Below, piece after piece: positions 7,783-17,481 of a stretch of 64,000 bases of DNA; the stretch's first letter is position 1; the number at the start of each line of letters is the position of its first letter. Origin of the DNA: Planctomycetaceae bacterium. GTDB taxonomy: Bacteria; Planctomycetota; Phycisphaerae; UBA1845; UTPLA1. The DNA is taken from assembly GCA_006969385.1 (NCBI GenBank), contig CP030884.1:2790001-2854000 (forward strand), in the 5' to 3' direction. Below the pieces are notes generated by a model. The model did no database searches. It was not told where the DNA came from and saw only the letters and a program-made list of their open reading frames with translations. Made by a program: the position numbers and the translations under genes.

Positions 7783-10308
7783 ATGTTTGAAAAAATTGGT
7801 TCGATACAACGTGATGTTTCTATTCGGCCACTCGATAAGTGCTGTAACGCATGGGCACGTCCGCTGAAACACGCGATTAGACCCCCGACGCTGCGCAATT
7901 GCCCGGCCCATCCAAACCCTGCTTCGCAGTTGGTAACCCTTTTCGGGCTTTTCACGGCCCTGTTTGGAACGGTCGCGCCTTCCTACGCCCAACCGATCGA
8001 CCCCGCCACGTCCCGCGACTCATACACCGGCGGTGGTCTCACGATCGGCGCGGCCGATTTGCAGCGCATCGCCGTCGGCCTGCCGCCGCGCGGCGTGCGC
8101 CTAAACAATGACGACCGGCCAACGACCGCAGAAGCCATCACGCCAAGCTCGCCGCTTCCATCTCATGTGAACGTTAGCGCCGTCGCGTTACCACCAACCG
8201 ACGCGACCCTCGGTAACCGCGCGCGCCGAGCCCGCGACACAAGCGTGTCGCTTGGCGGCGAATCGCCCACCCATCATCGCGTTCATCCCGAAAATCCGGA
8301 GAGTACCAGCACCACCCACGCGCTCGGATCGTCGCCGACGATGCCACCCCTTCCTCCCACCCCTACACCGCGCGGCGGTTCGGGCCGGGTGTTGCTGGTC
8401 GAATGCAACGGTGCCTACGGTTACGCCACCATCCAGTCGGCGATTGACGATGCCTTCGATGGAGATGTGGTCGTGGTCTTGCCGAACGATTGCACCCCCG
8501 AGGGCCGCTGGTTTGAGAATATCAACTTTCTCGGAAAAGCCATTCGCGTGCAGAGTGCCAACCCGCACGATGAAGCCGTGGTAAACGCGACGATCATCGA
8601 CGGGAACGCCAACGGCACGGTGGTGACGTTTGAAAACGGCGAGGGATTGGATTCGGTATTGGATGGGGTGGTCGTGACGAATGGTGGGGACGCACCAGCG
8701 AGTGGCATCTTGATATCTATAGCCAATCCCCTAATTCGAAATTGTCACATTACGGAACACACAGTCGGCACAGGTCGTGCGATACTAAACAGTTCAGTTA
8801 TCGACAGGACGCGGTTCGAAGACTGCCTTTTTGAGTCGAACGGCCTGCCAGATGGCAGCACTTTTGGAATAATATTTGCATCGCAGACTGTTGCTCCAGA
8901 CTTTATTCGCTGCACATTTCGAAACAATACTGGAAGACTACTTTTTCTTGGGGGAATTGGCCTCCCGACCGATTGTGAGGGTGACGAGTGCATCGCCATA
9001 ATTCGGGATTGCAGGTTTGAATCCAACAACTGTGGTACTGTCGTTTCCACTCTACATACAGCGATCGAGAACTGCGAATTCGTTGATAATTTCGGCAATC
9101 AGATTAGCGGCTCTGGTTTAGAAATTAGGAATTGTAATTTGGAAGGTGGCAGAGAAGATGCAACCGCTCTGTACACGCAGTTTACAATCATCGAAAATTG
9201 TTCCATCCGTAATTTTAATGCCGATGGTTCCATTGTACGTCTAACGAGAGACGTATTTATCGACGGGCTTGAGTTCGCGGATAATGTCTCTGCGGAAACG
9301 ACGACTCTACTACTACTCACTATAACGATGGAATCAAACCTGCCGATGATAAAGCGGCTTCGAATGGTGAATAACCAAGCGAAAATTGCCCCACTCATTT
9401 TCGGTAGCGGTCTAGTGCCAACTTTTCGTGAATGTGCATTTACCGGAAATCTGACTGACGGTGTTGCGGGCGCTGTTTTGGTTTCGTCTGTTGGTCTCGG
9501 ACCGGCGAAGTTGGAGCAATGCACGTTCACCTCAAATATCGTCTCGGCTAGCATTGAAGAACCAATCGCAAGCGCCGTTTATGCTGACGACTCTGTAGAA
9601 TTAGACTCTTGCCTTTTCGTCGGGAATCAAACGAATGGTGATGGCGGCGCGTTAACGGGGCAGATTGTTGCCACCAACTCCACCATCATCGGTAACACCT
9701 CCAACGGCCCCACCGGCGGTGTCGAAAACGTCACGCTAGAGAATTGCATTGTGTACAACAACCGCGGGGCGGGCGGTGTTGAAGATCAAACCGCCCAACT
9801 CGCGCCGGGCACAGTGGCGAACTACTGCAACATCCAAAACTTCAGCGGCCTCTTAACTGAGCAGGGCGCGCCGCTGCCATCCGTCGGCAACTTCGACCTC
9901 GACCCGCGTTTTGTCGATCCCGGTGTTTGGGATGACATGGGCACGCCCGCCGACCCGAGTGACGATGTCTTCATTCCCGGCGACTATCACCTGCTGCCCG
10001 ATAGCCTGTGCATCGACGCGGGTAATCCCGAGTTTATGCCCGATGACGACGCCACCGACATCGACGGCGAAGCGCGCCTGCAAAGCTGCCGCGTCGATAT
10101 CGGTGCCGATGAATTCACACAAGACGATGTCGCCGTGCCGGGTGATTTTGATGGCGATGGCAGCGTTAGCCTTGCCGACGTACCGGAATTTTTGAGTGTT
10201 GCTCTCGGGCCCGTGGGAAGCCAAGTGTGTCAAGGCGATCTGACCGGCGACGGTCGTTTCGATGGACGCGATATCGCGGCGCTCACCGCGTTGCTCATCG
10301 GAAATTGA
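7783..10308 (+). CDS. Secreted right-handed beta-helix protein with C-terminal dockerin-type repeat
   Basis: An 841-residue predicted extracellular protein. The ATG at 7783 is chosen because it follows GGGAGG at 7771; the open frame extends upstream to 7360 but there it only reads through palindromic repeats. A hydrophobic segment ending in SYAQP at about residue 68 is a late signal peptide after a long charged N-region. Residues about 210-690 are parallel beta-helix repeats with recurring short blocks such as IENCEF, IRNCHI and LDSCLF, typical of pectate-lyase-like or choice-of-anchor Q proteins. The last 60 residues contain two Ca-binding dockerin-like motifs (GDFDGDGSVSLAD and GDLTGDGRFDGRD), common in planctomycete exoproteins. 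The ligand is unknown. Confidence 0.8.
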   Translation: MFEKIGSIQRDVSIRPLDKCCNAWARPLKHAIRPPTLRNCPAHPNPASQLVTLFGLFTALFGTVAPSYAQPIDPATSRDSYTGGGLTIGAADLQRIAVGLPPRGVRLNNDDRPTTAEAITPSSPLPSHVNVSAVALPPTDATLGNRARRARDTSVSLGGESPTHHRVHPENPESTSTTHALGSSPTMPPLPPTPTPRGGSGRVLLVECNGAYGYATIQSAIDDAFDGDVVVVLPNDCTPEGRWFENINFLGKAIRVQSANPHDEAVVNATIIDGNANGTVVTFENGEGLDSVLDGVVVTNGGDAPASGILISIANPLIRNCHITEHTVGTGRAILNSSVIDRTRFEDCLFESNGLPDGSTFGIIFASQTVAPDFIRCTFRNNTGRLLFLGGIGLPTDCEGDECIAIIRDCRFESNNCGTVVSTLHTAIENCEFVDNFGNQISGSGLEIRNCNLEGGREDATALYTQFTIIENCSIRNFNADGSIVRLTRDVFIDGLEFADNVSAETTTLLLLTITMESNLPMIKRLRMVNNQAKIAPLIFGSGLVPTFRECAFTGNLTDGVAGAVLVSSVGLGPAKLEQCTFTSNIVSASIEEPIASAVYADDSVELDSCLFVGNQTNGDGGALTGQIVATNSTIIGNTSNGPTGGVENVTLENCIVYNNRGAGGVEDQTAQLAPGTVANYCNIQNFSGLLTEQGAPLPSVGNFDLDPRFVDPGVWDDMGTPADPSDDVFIPGDYHLLPDSLCIDAGNPEFMPDDDATDIDGEARLQSCRVDIGADEFTQDDVAVPGDFDGDGSVSLADVPEFLSVALGPVGSQVCQGDLTGDGRFDGRDIAALTALLIGN

Positions 10309-10550
10309 CGGTTGTCTAGAAAGGAGGACAACGCGTCCGGCGGCCGGTCTTGTTACTACCCGTTGGGGGGCCTACCGCCGCGTTGATCGGATCGACAGCA
10401 CACACTGCCTTCCCCTCGTCGAGGGTGGGCGATGCAGGACAGGGCAATCATGCCGCTTCTTCCATCATCCGCCCGTGTGTCGTACCACCCTCGATGTCTT
10501 TTTCATTTGGTGATTGATGAGCAACAGCATCGGTCGCGGTGCGCTCGGTA

Positions 10551-10620
10551 GTCCCCCTGCCCCAAAGGGGCAGGGACACACGCCGCGCTTTGGCACCGGT
10601 TTACAATTGGTGTTTCGCGT
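10551..10620. repeat. Composite of two dispersed repeat families
   Basis: A hairpin GTCCCCCTGCCCC / GGGGCAGGGAC at 10551-10577 is followed at 10583 by TTTGGCACCGGTTTACAATT, a diverged member of the GTGGCACCGGTT family. The same two families sit next to each other at 7.6 kb and 54.0 kb. Confidence 0.7.
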
Positions 10621-10740
10621 AGGGCTTATCGTAGGCTCGTTGATTCATTGATTTATCGAACGGCTCATGTTAGTGGTTGCGCTGACCGCTTCCTCACGGG
10701 CGCGGCTCTGAAGGAGGCGGGCACGCCTCTGACGGAGGCC

Positions 10741-10780
10741 GCGCGCTGTGGCACCGGTTTGCAACCGGTGGTTTGCGGAA
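10741..10780 (+). repeat. Dispersed palindromic repeat, GTGGCACCGGTT family
   Basis: A copy reading GCGCTGTGGCACCGGTTT then GCAACCGGTGGTTTGCGGA, with a complete ACCGGTTTGCAACCGGT inverted repeat. Confidence 0.8.
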
Positions 10781-10823
10781 CCATCTGAAATCAAAGAGTA
10801 AACTGTGTTTTGCGAATCGGGCT

Positions 10824-10856
10824 TAGTCCCCCAGCCCTGGAAGGGCTGGGTCACCC
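10824..10856 (+). repeat. GC-rich hairpin repeat copy
   Basis: CCCCCAGCCCT, two-base loop, AGGGCTGGGT followed by CACCC. It lies just past the 3' end of the minus-strand HYR protein gene and could also serve as its transcription end. Confidence 0.7.
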
Positions 10857-10872
10857 ATACAACGTTATGGTC

Positions 10873-13800
10873 TTAGCGACGTATCATTCTGCGCCGCCGT
10901 CGCATCATTCCCATACCGAATAACAACAACGGCATCATCGACATGGTGCCTGTCGCGCAGGCACCGGTACCGCAATCCGGCGTGGGTTGTGGTACTTCCG
11001 GCTCGGTTGTGGCAACCGCCCGCGCCGGCGCTCCCGGATCGACGATTGAGCCGTTCGCGGATGTGTCGCTGTCACCGCGCAAACCATCCACGAGCATGAT
11101 CGTCACCATGTTCCCACTCACAGTCGCACCCGTGGTTCCGTCAAACAGGAACTCATAAAAGTGCGGATCGGGAGCGCCCGCTTCCGGGCCGAACTTCCAA
11201 AAACTCTCCAGCGTTTCGTCTGCCGGCAAGTCGGCGATCAGCGTCACTTCGGCAGTCCCCCCCACGGCGACGCCGTTGATGGTGAAGCTGATAAAGCCCA
11301 GCGGAAACTCGACGCCGTCGGGCGCATTGGCCGGGTCGGGGTTGTCGCTCACCGAAACGTCGGCGAGCGTCGTGCCATCGGGCGCAACGATCGTGAGATA
11401 GGTGCCGGCGCTGTTCGGCAGCGACGTCACGTTTGCCTGCATGCTGTCCGGCGTGCCGTCGTTGTTACCGTCACCGTTGTTCGGCGCGCCGTCTTCGGTG
11501 GCGGCGTCGACGCCGTCATCATCGGGCGTGATGTTATCGTCGTCGGGCGGATTGTTGCCGTCGTCCGGTGGATCGTCACAACCGTTGGCTTCCACGGTGA
11601 TCGTGACGGTGCAGGTCGAAGCGTTACCGTCGGCGTCGGTGGCGGTCAGCGTGATGACGGTGTCACCCAAGCCGATGGTACTGCCGGCGGCGATGTCTTG
11701 TTCGACCGTCGGCGCGCCGTCGCAGTTGTCGGTCGCAGTGGCGGCGCCGGCCAAGTCGGGGACGGTCGCTTCGCAATTCGCATCGGCTTGCAAGGTTTGA
11801 TCGGCAGGGCAGTTGGTGATGGTCGGCGCTTCGTCGTCGTTGACAGTGACGAGCTGCATGCACGTGGTGCTGTTACCGGCATCGTCGGTCGCCGTCCACG
11901 TGACCATCGTCTCGCCCAGCGGGAAGCTGTCCGGCGCGTCGTTGGAAAGCGTAACGGCACCACATAAATCGTCGTTGTCGGGCATGCCCAGATCAACGCC
12001 GCTGGCGGTGCACAGCCCATTATCGGTTCCAACGCTCACATCGAGCGGGCAGGTAAGCATCGGTGCTTCGATGTCGTTGACCGTGACAGTGATCTGGCAG
12101 GTGCCGGCGTTCATGGATTCGTCGGTTACGGTCCACGTAACGACGGTATCGCCCACGGGAAATGCCATCGGCGCATCGTTTACAAAGTCGAGGTCGAATT
12201 CGTCGGTGCAGTTATCATCCGCGCTCATCGGTAGCGGAACGTCGAAGTTGGTCGCAACGCAAGCACCGGCATCGGCGTCGACTTCAATATTCCCAGCACA
12301 CATGACGGTGGGCGCTTCATTATCATTAACGGTCACGAGTTGCTGACAGGTGGCCGTGCGTCCGGCGGTGTCGGTGATCGTCCAAGTGACGGTTGTTTCG
12401 CCAATTGGGAATGACTCGGGCGCGTCGTTCTCGACGGTGTCGACGCCGCAGAAATCGGTTGCGACCGGCGGCGTGCCGAGCTCCACGCCATTGGCAAAAC
12501 AGGCACCGGGGTCCGTTGTGGTGATTACATCGCCGGGGCAAACGATTTCGGGGTCGTTGTTATCCGGATCGCACGTTGGCGGGTCCTTTTCTATAAGATA
12601 AACGGCAAAACTGTCGTCAGTGAAACTGATACTGGCAGCCAGCATGCCACCATCAAACGCGCCGCCACCCTGGGATTTGATGCTGATGCCTGAGACTACT
12701 TTGCTATCCAACATATCGCCGGCGCCAACGACACGCTCCAAGGTTTGGTCGTTGACGGACCAGTAGAACAAGGCAGAGTTGGTGCCCGGCTCTTGCTCAT
12801 CCGCACTGAAATAGACCTCGCCATCATCGATGGCAACGGCGCTAAAGGGCGAGCTAAAACCGCTGTTTAGCTGAAATGTGGTCATCGAACCAGGGATGGT
12901 CGTACCGATGGTGGCGACGGTCGACAGCGTACCGGTGGTGACGTCGAGAACGTAAACACCTGCTGCCGTCACGGGAAAGTCGCCCTGTTCGGCAATAAAC
13001 GCGATGTATTGACCATCGAAGTCGAGCGCTCTGAAAAAGCTGAAGTTTCCCGTCGCGCCGGGCATGGCATCGGAATTGTCGATCAACGCCGATAGCGTGC
13101 CGGTATCGCCATCCCAATGATAAATGCCGACGGATTTAAATCCTGACGTGCCGCCACCGCGAAAGACGACGTCGCCATCTTTGATCACCGGGTTGGTGAA
13201 GTTGCCGGTGCCGGAAGGTGCGTTGTTAAACGTGCCACCTAGGCCGGGCCGCGCCGTGCCCTTGTCGGCAATCACTTGAATTGGGCTGGCCGATGACGCA
13301 CGAAGGTAGACGCCTTCTCGGCGATCGTTCGCGTTGCCAAAGTTGGGAATGCGCAACCCTAAGAACGCCACCGCTGTTCCGTCGATGGATGGGCAAAGTC
13401 CCAAACTCGTAAACCGATTGCTACCCGCATTCGGAATGACGGTCGATTGATTGGCGATGACGCCCAGCGGCACACCGCTGAATTTCGAGATAATCGAAGT
13501 GCCGACATCGTTCGGATTGCTATCGCGTCCCTGAAAGACAATATTGCCACTGCTGATGTTTGGGCATTGCAATGCAGTAAACGTGCCGACGCCGCCGGGA
13601 ACGCCGGTCGATCGATTGGCAACCAACGTGACGGAGCCGCCCACCGTTTTTCGAAAGATGCCGAGGTTGGTGAAGGTGCTATCGCGTCCGAAGAAAACAA
13701 TCGTGTCGCCACTGATGGCGATATCAAACGCACTGTCAAAGGTGGCCGCCGTTCCGGGTATCGTCGTTGTCGAATCGAGGACGCTGGTGAAGGCAAAGCC

Positions 13801-13929
13801 TTGACCGCGAGCAGAGTTAGCACTCCATAACGCGGTAACCGCAAAGGACAAAATCGCAAGGGTCGTGAACAGATTCTTGCTTCGGTGCGAATACGACGAT
13901 TCATGGTGAGAACTTAATAGCGACAACAT
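10873..13929 (-). CDS. Large secreted HYR-repeat protein with choice-of-anchor U-like domain and Cys/Arg C-terminal sorting signal
   Basis: A 1018-residue exported protein. Residues about 1-45 are a signal peptide ending in SARGQ. Residues 45-450 hold repeated blocks with recurring strings such as GVPGGVGTF, AVIDN-like 'NSDAMPGATGNF' and 'RGRDS', resembling the DUF7453 beta-propeller-like family. Residues about 455-800 are four hyalin (HYR) repeats with spaced cysteines and the motif 'fp.G.T.VtWT.tD..gn..tC'. An acidic Asp/Asn linker follows, then a domain whose ending (GDSDTSANGSIVDPGAPA) is characteristic of choice-of-anchor U proteins. The tail is DCGTGAC, a hydrophobic Met/Leu stretch and RRRRRMIRR. 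HYR domains are usually adhesive; the role is inferred as surface adhesion. Confidence 0.8.
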   Translation of the reverse strand: MLSLLSSHHESSYSHRSKNLFTTLAILSFAVTALWSANSARGQGFAFTSVLDSTTTIPGTAATFDSAFDIAISGDTIVFFGRDSTFTNLGIFRKTVGGSVTLVANRSTGVPGGVGTFTALQCPNISSGNIVFQGRDSNPNDVGTSIISKFSGVPLGVIANQSTVIPNAGSNRFTSLGLCPSIDGTAVAFLGLRIPNFGNANDRREGVYLRASSASPIQVIADKGTARPGLGGTFNNAPSGTGNFTNPVIKDGDVVFRGGGTSGFKSVGIYHWDGDTGTLSALIDNSDAMPGATGNFSFFRALDFDGQYIAFIAEQGDFPVTAAGVYVLDVTTGTLSTVATIGTTIPGSMTTFQLNSGFSSPFSAVAIDDGEVYFSADEQEPGTNSALFYWSVNDQTLERVVGAGDMLDSKVVSGISIKSQGGGAFDGGMLAASISFTDDSFAVYLIEKDPPTCDPDNNDPEIVCPGDVITTTDPGACFANGVELGTPPVATDFCGVDTVENDAPESFPIGETTVTWTITDTAGRTATCQQLVTVNDNEAPTVMCAGNIEVDADAGACVATNFDVPLPMSADDNCTDEFDLDFVNDAPMAFPVGDTVVTWTVTDESMNAGTCQITVTVNDIEAPMLTCPLDVSVGTDNGLCTASGVDLGMPDNDDLCGAVTLSNDAPDSFPLGETMVTWTATDDAGNSTTCMQLVTVNDDEAPTITNCPADQTLQADANCEATVPDLAGAATATDNCDGAPTVEQDIAAGSTIGLGDTVITLTATDADGNASTCTVTITVEANGCDDPPDDGNNPPDDDNITPDDDGVDAATEDGAPNNGDGNNDGTPDSMQANVTSLPNSAGTYLTIVAPDGTTLADVSVSDNPDPANAPDGVEFPLGFISFTINGVAVGGTAEVTLIADLPADETLESFWKFGPEAGAPDPHFYEFLFDGTTGATVSGNMVTIMLVDGLRGDSDTSANGSIVDPGAPARAVATTEPEVPQPTPDCGTGACATGTMSMMPLLLFGMGMMRRRRRMIRR

Positions 13930-14160
13930 GGTGACAGTTCCTTTTCAGTTTCGAGCGTTCGATTTGGCAACGTGGAGGGTGCGCTGCTGAAGGGGTTACA
14001 CAGCAGCCGCGGGCGTCTCACACGCATGCAAGAAAAATTTATTCACCAGAAAAATTCGGACCCTTGTGTGAGAAGCAAGGGAACCAGGGGTAAGGCAAAT
14101 AGCTCGGAAGTGTTGCGGATGCGTGTATCGGTCGCGGTGCACGCAAACGGCGTTTTTTGG

Positions 14161-14189
14161 TTCATCAGGGCGGATATTTGGCGTATAAT
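14161..14189 (+). promoter_or_regulatory. Candidate promoter of the sigma factor-kinase operon
   Basis: A perfect TATAAT at 14184-14189 lies 28 bp before the sigma factor ATG. A weak -35-like TTCATC is 17 bp upstream. The -10 match is strong, the -35 poor. Confidence 0.45.
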
Positions 14190-14217
14190 GCGGCTTTTGA
14201 GGGCTGCAGCAGGCGTC

Positions 14218-14802
14218 ATGAATACCACCCGAGCCAGTTTGCTATTGCGCGTGCGCGACCGCGACGATGCCGATGCGTGGCGTACGTTCGATGCGATCTA
14301 TCGCCCGATGTTGCTGCGGTTTGCGCTGGCGAAGGGATTGGGGCACGACGCCGCCGAAGAAATCGCCCAACAGTGCATGACGGCCGTCGGCGAACACATC
14401 GGTTCGTTTGAATACGACCCGCAGAAGGGGCGCTTTAAGGCTTGGTTGCGCACAATGGCGCACAACAAGTTGAGGAATTTCTTCCGCGACCGACGCATGG
14501 CGCAAGCCGAGAGCGGTCAATTGCGCGGGCTCGAGGATGACAGCGATGCGCCCGACGAAACCTTCGACAAACTTTGGATGCAGCAGCATCTGTGGCATTG
14601 TTTGGGTGAACTGCAGCGCGACGTCGAGCCCGTCACGTATGACGCATTTGTCGCGTATGTAATCGAGCAAAAATCCGTCGAGGAAGTCTGCACGGCGATG
14701 AATATCAAGCCCAACAACTTGTACACCATCAAATGGCGCATGACGGAGAAGGTGGCCGAGCGCATGCGTTTGCTGCTCGATGGTGCAACGGATGAACTGT
14801 AA
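14218..14802 (+). CDS. RNA polymerase sigma-70 factor, ECF type
   Basis: A 194-residue sigma factor. Region 2 is visible at residues about 25-95 (FDAIYRPMLLRFALAKGLGH, then AEEIAQQCM and GRFKAWLRTMAHNKLRNFFR), where the last block is the promoter -10 recognition helix. A degenerate region 4 follows (KSVEEVCTAMNIKPNNLYTI). The ATG at 14218 begins MNTTRASLLLRVRD, the usual opening of planctomycete ECF factors; the frame is open further upstream but crosses the promoter. Its stop codon TAA overlaps by one base the ATG of the kinase, so the two are translationally coupled and the kinase is the likely controller of this factor. Confidence 0.85.
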   Translation: MNTTRASLLLRVRDRDDADAWRTFDAIYRPMLLRFALAKGLGHDAAEEIAQQCMTAVGEHIGSFEYDPQKGRFKAWLRTMAHNKLRNFFRDRRMAQAESGQLRGLEDDSDAPDETFDKLWMQQHLWHCLGELQRDVEPVTYDAFVAYVIEQKSVEEVCTAMNIKPNNLYTIKWRMTEKVAERMRLLLDGATDEL

Positions 14803-17468
14803 TGGCCGGTGTCGATACATGTTTGAGCGACGATGCGCTGCGCGAATTTCTGGCGGGTAATCTATCACCGGATGAATCCGAGCGCATCGAAACTCATTTG
14901 CGAACATGTCAACCGTGTCGTGACCAACGCGACGCGCTTGTGAACCGACATCAAAGTTGGATCGATCTCTTGCAACAAGCGGGTGTCCCCCGCGCTTTTG
15001 GCGAACTGCAGACGAGTACCGACGATTCCGTCACCGCCATTGCCGAACTCATCCCGGGCTACCGCGTTATTGAAGAGGTCTCGCGCGGCGGGCAGGGAAT
15101 TGTCTACCGCGCGACGCAGTTATCCACGCACCGCAACGTAGCGATCAAAGTCTTGCGCGAAGGGCCGTTTGCATCGCCGGACGAACGCCGTCGCTTCGAG
15201 CGCGAGATCGACCTGATCGCGGGCTTTCGTCATCCCGGCATTGTGACGGTCTTCGATTCGGGTGCGACTGCCGATGGCCGTCCGTATTGCGTGATGGATT
15301 TTGTCGATGGGGCGCGGCTGGATCGCTACTTGCAACGGCACCCGCTCGATATCGACACGATTTTGGCGTTGTTCGTTCGCATTTGCGCAGCCGTGAACTA
15401 CGCCCACCAACGCGGGGTTATTCATCGCGACCTAAAACCGGGTAATGTGCTCGTTACCGATGCGGATCGTTCCGAGGGCGCGGCGCAACCGCACGTCTTG
15501 GACTTTGGTTTAGCCAAGCGAGTGAGCGCGATCGACCAAACGCAACTCACCAAAACAGGCCTCGTCGCGGGCACGCTGCCGTATTTGGCTCCGGAACAAA
15601 CGCGCGGGTCGAATACGCAAGATGTTGATATTCGCAGCGATGTGTACAGCCTTGGCGTGATGCTGTTCGAAGCGCTTACCGGTACGTATCCGTACCCGGT
15701 TCGTGGTGATTTATCCGATGTCTTGCAACACATAAAAGCGACGCCGGCTTCCAAACTCATCAGCAAGCATGAAGTACATGGCGACACTACTACGGCATCG
15801 ACGCCGATTGGCTCGGGATTGGCCCGACTTCGCCCGGACCGGTACGAAGAACTCGAAACCATCGTGCACAAAGCGTTGGCGAAAGAGCCCGACCGGCGCT
15901 ATCAAACCGTCGGCGAACTCGCGGCTGATATCGAGCGTTTTCTGCGGCGCGAACCGATCGAAGCCAAGCGCGATAGCAGTTGGTATGTGTTGAAAAAGTT
16001 GTTCGAGCGGCGGCGCAAAACAGTGCTTGCCGGGCTTGCCTTTATCTGTTTATTGGCGGTTTCAGTGGTTGGGTTGAGCGTGTTGTACTATCGCGCCCAA
16101 ACGGCCGAGGCGAAGGCCAGTCGCCGGCTCGACGACATGCGCGAGGTCTCGCGCACGTTTATCTTTAAATTGGCGGGGCAGATCAATAACCTCAGCGGTG
16201 CCACCGAAGCGCGACAAACATTGGCCGAGTCGGCGGTGAAGTACTTGAATCGCATCGCGGACGATGTCGGACCCGATGATGTGGAGATGCACAGTGAACT
16301 GGCAACGGCTTACGCACTTTTGGGCGATATCTACGGCGATACCATGCGCCCCAATCTCGGAAAGTTTGAAGAAGCTACGCAATGTCTCGAAAAGAGCCTG
16401 CAACATGCGCTGCCGGTATTGCGAGCACGGCCGAATGATCCGGTGATGCAAAAAATGTACATTCGTACCGAGAATCGCTTGGCGCGATTGTATGGCGTGT
16501 TAGGCGACCGTGCGACGCAGCAACAGCACGAGGATAAGGCGTATGCAATGGCGCAGTCGCTGGTAGAGCGTCATCCCGATAGCAACATCGGCAAGGCCGA
16601 TCTGGCGGATTGTCTCGCGCTGCGCGCCGACCGAGCGCTGCGCAACGAAGCGATAGACGAAGCGATCGATTTACAGCGACAGGCGCTTGCACTGCTCGAA
16701 TCTCGTGGGCCGGATACAAACGAACCGGCTTACTTGCTGCACGATCGTGCATCGTCTTATGGTGCCCTGGCGCGGGCATGCATGCAGAAGGGCGACCACG
16801 AAGCAGCGTTAGAGTTTCGTCAACAGTGTTTGGCCTATCTGCAACGAGCGGTCGAAGCCGACCCGGCTTTTCTCATCTTTCAGCGCGATTGCGCCATCGC
16901 CCACGAGCGATTGGGTGTCGCCTTGCGCGATTTGGGCCGACCGGCTGAGGCGGTGACGCATTTTAAAGAGGGTCTGAGGTTGATCGAGCCGATCGCTGCG
17001 GATAATCCGCGCGACCGGAAAGCCCGTACGACCAAGGCGTCGCTCAATTGCTATTTGGGGGAATTGGCCCTTGCCGAGAACGCTTGGGAGGATGCCAAAG
17101 CATACTTCGAGGCGTACCTAAGCATTGCGCGAGAGAATGCGCGGCTCGCCCCCGACGATTCCAAATCGCGCCGCGAACTCGGCGTCGCGCATTACAAGTT
17201 TGTCGAGTTGCATCGTCAGCGCGCCGACTCGGTTTTCGATACGCCATCAGAACAACAGGCAGAGTTGATCCAAGCCGCAGCGCATTGTCGGGATGCGCTT
17301 AAGGTCTTTAAAGAGATGGCTAACGATAAATTGTTGCCGCTTGGCGATATCGGAGTGGCGGCGATGTTGCAATCAGAACTGGATGCTCTCAATAAGCAAC
17401 TCACCGCCTTCGAAAGTCATCCCAGAAATGATCTGGCTGAGAATGAGCCAATGATTTCAGGTCCGTGA
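14802..17468 (+). CDS. Membrane Ser/Thr protein kinase with N-terminal anti-sigma zinc finger and C-terminal TPR region
   Basis: An 888-residue PknB-type kinase. Residues 5-45 form a zf-HC2 anti-sigma zinc finger with the signature HLRTCQPC (His32, Cys36, Cys39). The kinase domain covers about 85-385: glycine loop SRGGQG, catalytic Lys116 in VAIKVL, HRDLKPGN, DFGLA and APEQ are all intact, so it should be active. One transmembrane helix is at about 406-428 (VLAGLAFICLLAVSVVGLSV). The roughly 430 residues after it are helical, TPR-like repeats. By that topology the kinase and zinc finger are cytoplasmic and the repeats extracytoplasmic. It is co-transcribed with the ECF sigma factor, overlapping by one base. 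Confidence 0.88.
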   Translation: MAGVDTCLSDDALREFLAGNLSPDESERIETHLRTCQPCRDQRDALVNRHQSWIDLLQQAGVPRAFGELQTSTDDSVTAIAELIPGYRVIEEVSRGGQGIVYRATQLSTHRNVAIKVLREGPFASPDERRRFEREIDLIAGFRHPGIVTVFDSGATADGRPYCVMDFVDGARLDRYLQRHPLDIDTILALFVRICAAVNYAHQRGVIHRDLKPGNVLVTDADRSEGAAQPHVLDFGLAKRVSAIDQTQLTKTGLVAGTLPYLAPEQTRGSNTQDVDIRSDVYSLGVMLFEALTGTYPYPVRGDLSDVLQHIKATPASKLISKHEVHGDTTTASTPIGSGLARLRPDRYEELETIVHKALAKEPDRRYQTVGELAADIERFLRREPIEAKRDSSWYVLKKLFERRRKTVLAGLAFICLLAVSVVGLSVLYYRAQTAEAKASRRLDDMREVSRTFIFKLAGQINNLSGATEARQTLAESAVKYLNRIADDVGPDDVEMHSELATAYALLGDIYGDTMRPNLGKFEEATQCLEKSLQHALPVLRARPNDPVMQKMYIRTENRLARLYGVLGDRATQQQHEDKAYAMAQSLVERHPDSNIGKADLADCLALRADRALRNEAIDEAIDLQRQALALLESRGPDTNEPAYLLHDRASSYGALARACMQKGDHEAALEFRQQCLAYLQRAVEADPAFLIFQRDCAIAHERLGVALRDLGRPAEAVTHFKEGLRLIEPIAADNPRDRKARTTKASLNCYLGELALAENAWEDAKAYFEAYLSIARENARLAPDDSKSRRELGVAHYKFVELHRQRADSVFDTPSEQQAELIQAAAHCRDALKVFKEMANDKLLPLGDIGVAAMLQSELDALNKQLTAFESHPRNDLAENEPMISGP

Positions 17469-17481
17469 TTGTTCCCAAGAG

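Larger units (their letters stand above)
10309..10872. other. Repeat-rich intergenic region
   Basis: About 565 bases between two convergent large genes. It holds several copies of the dispersed hairpin families (annotated separately) and no convincing gene. An AAGGAGG-like string at 10320 is not followed by a coding frame. Confidence 0.6.

Noticed and set aside
11161..11967. A plus-strand frame opposite the HYR repeats
   Set aside because: It has a biased Val/Gly/Arg composition caused by the repeats on the other strand; the minus-strand gene has signal peptide, HYR motifs and sorting tail.
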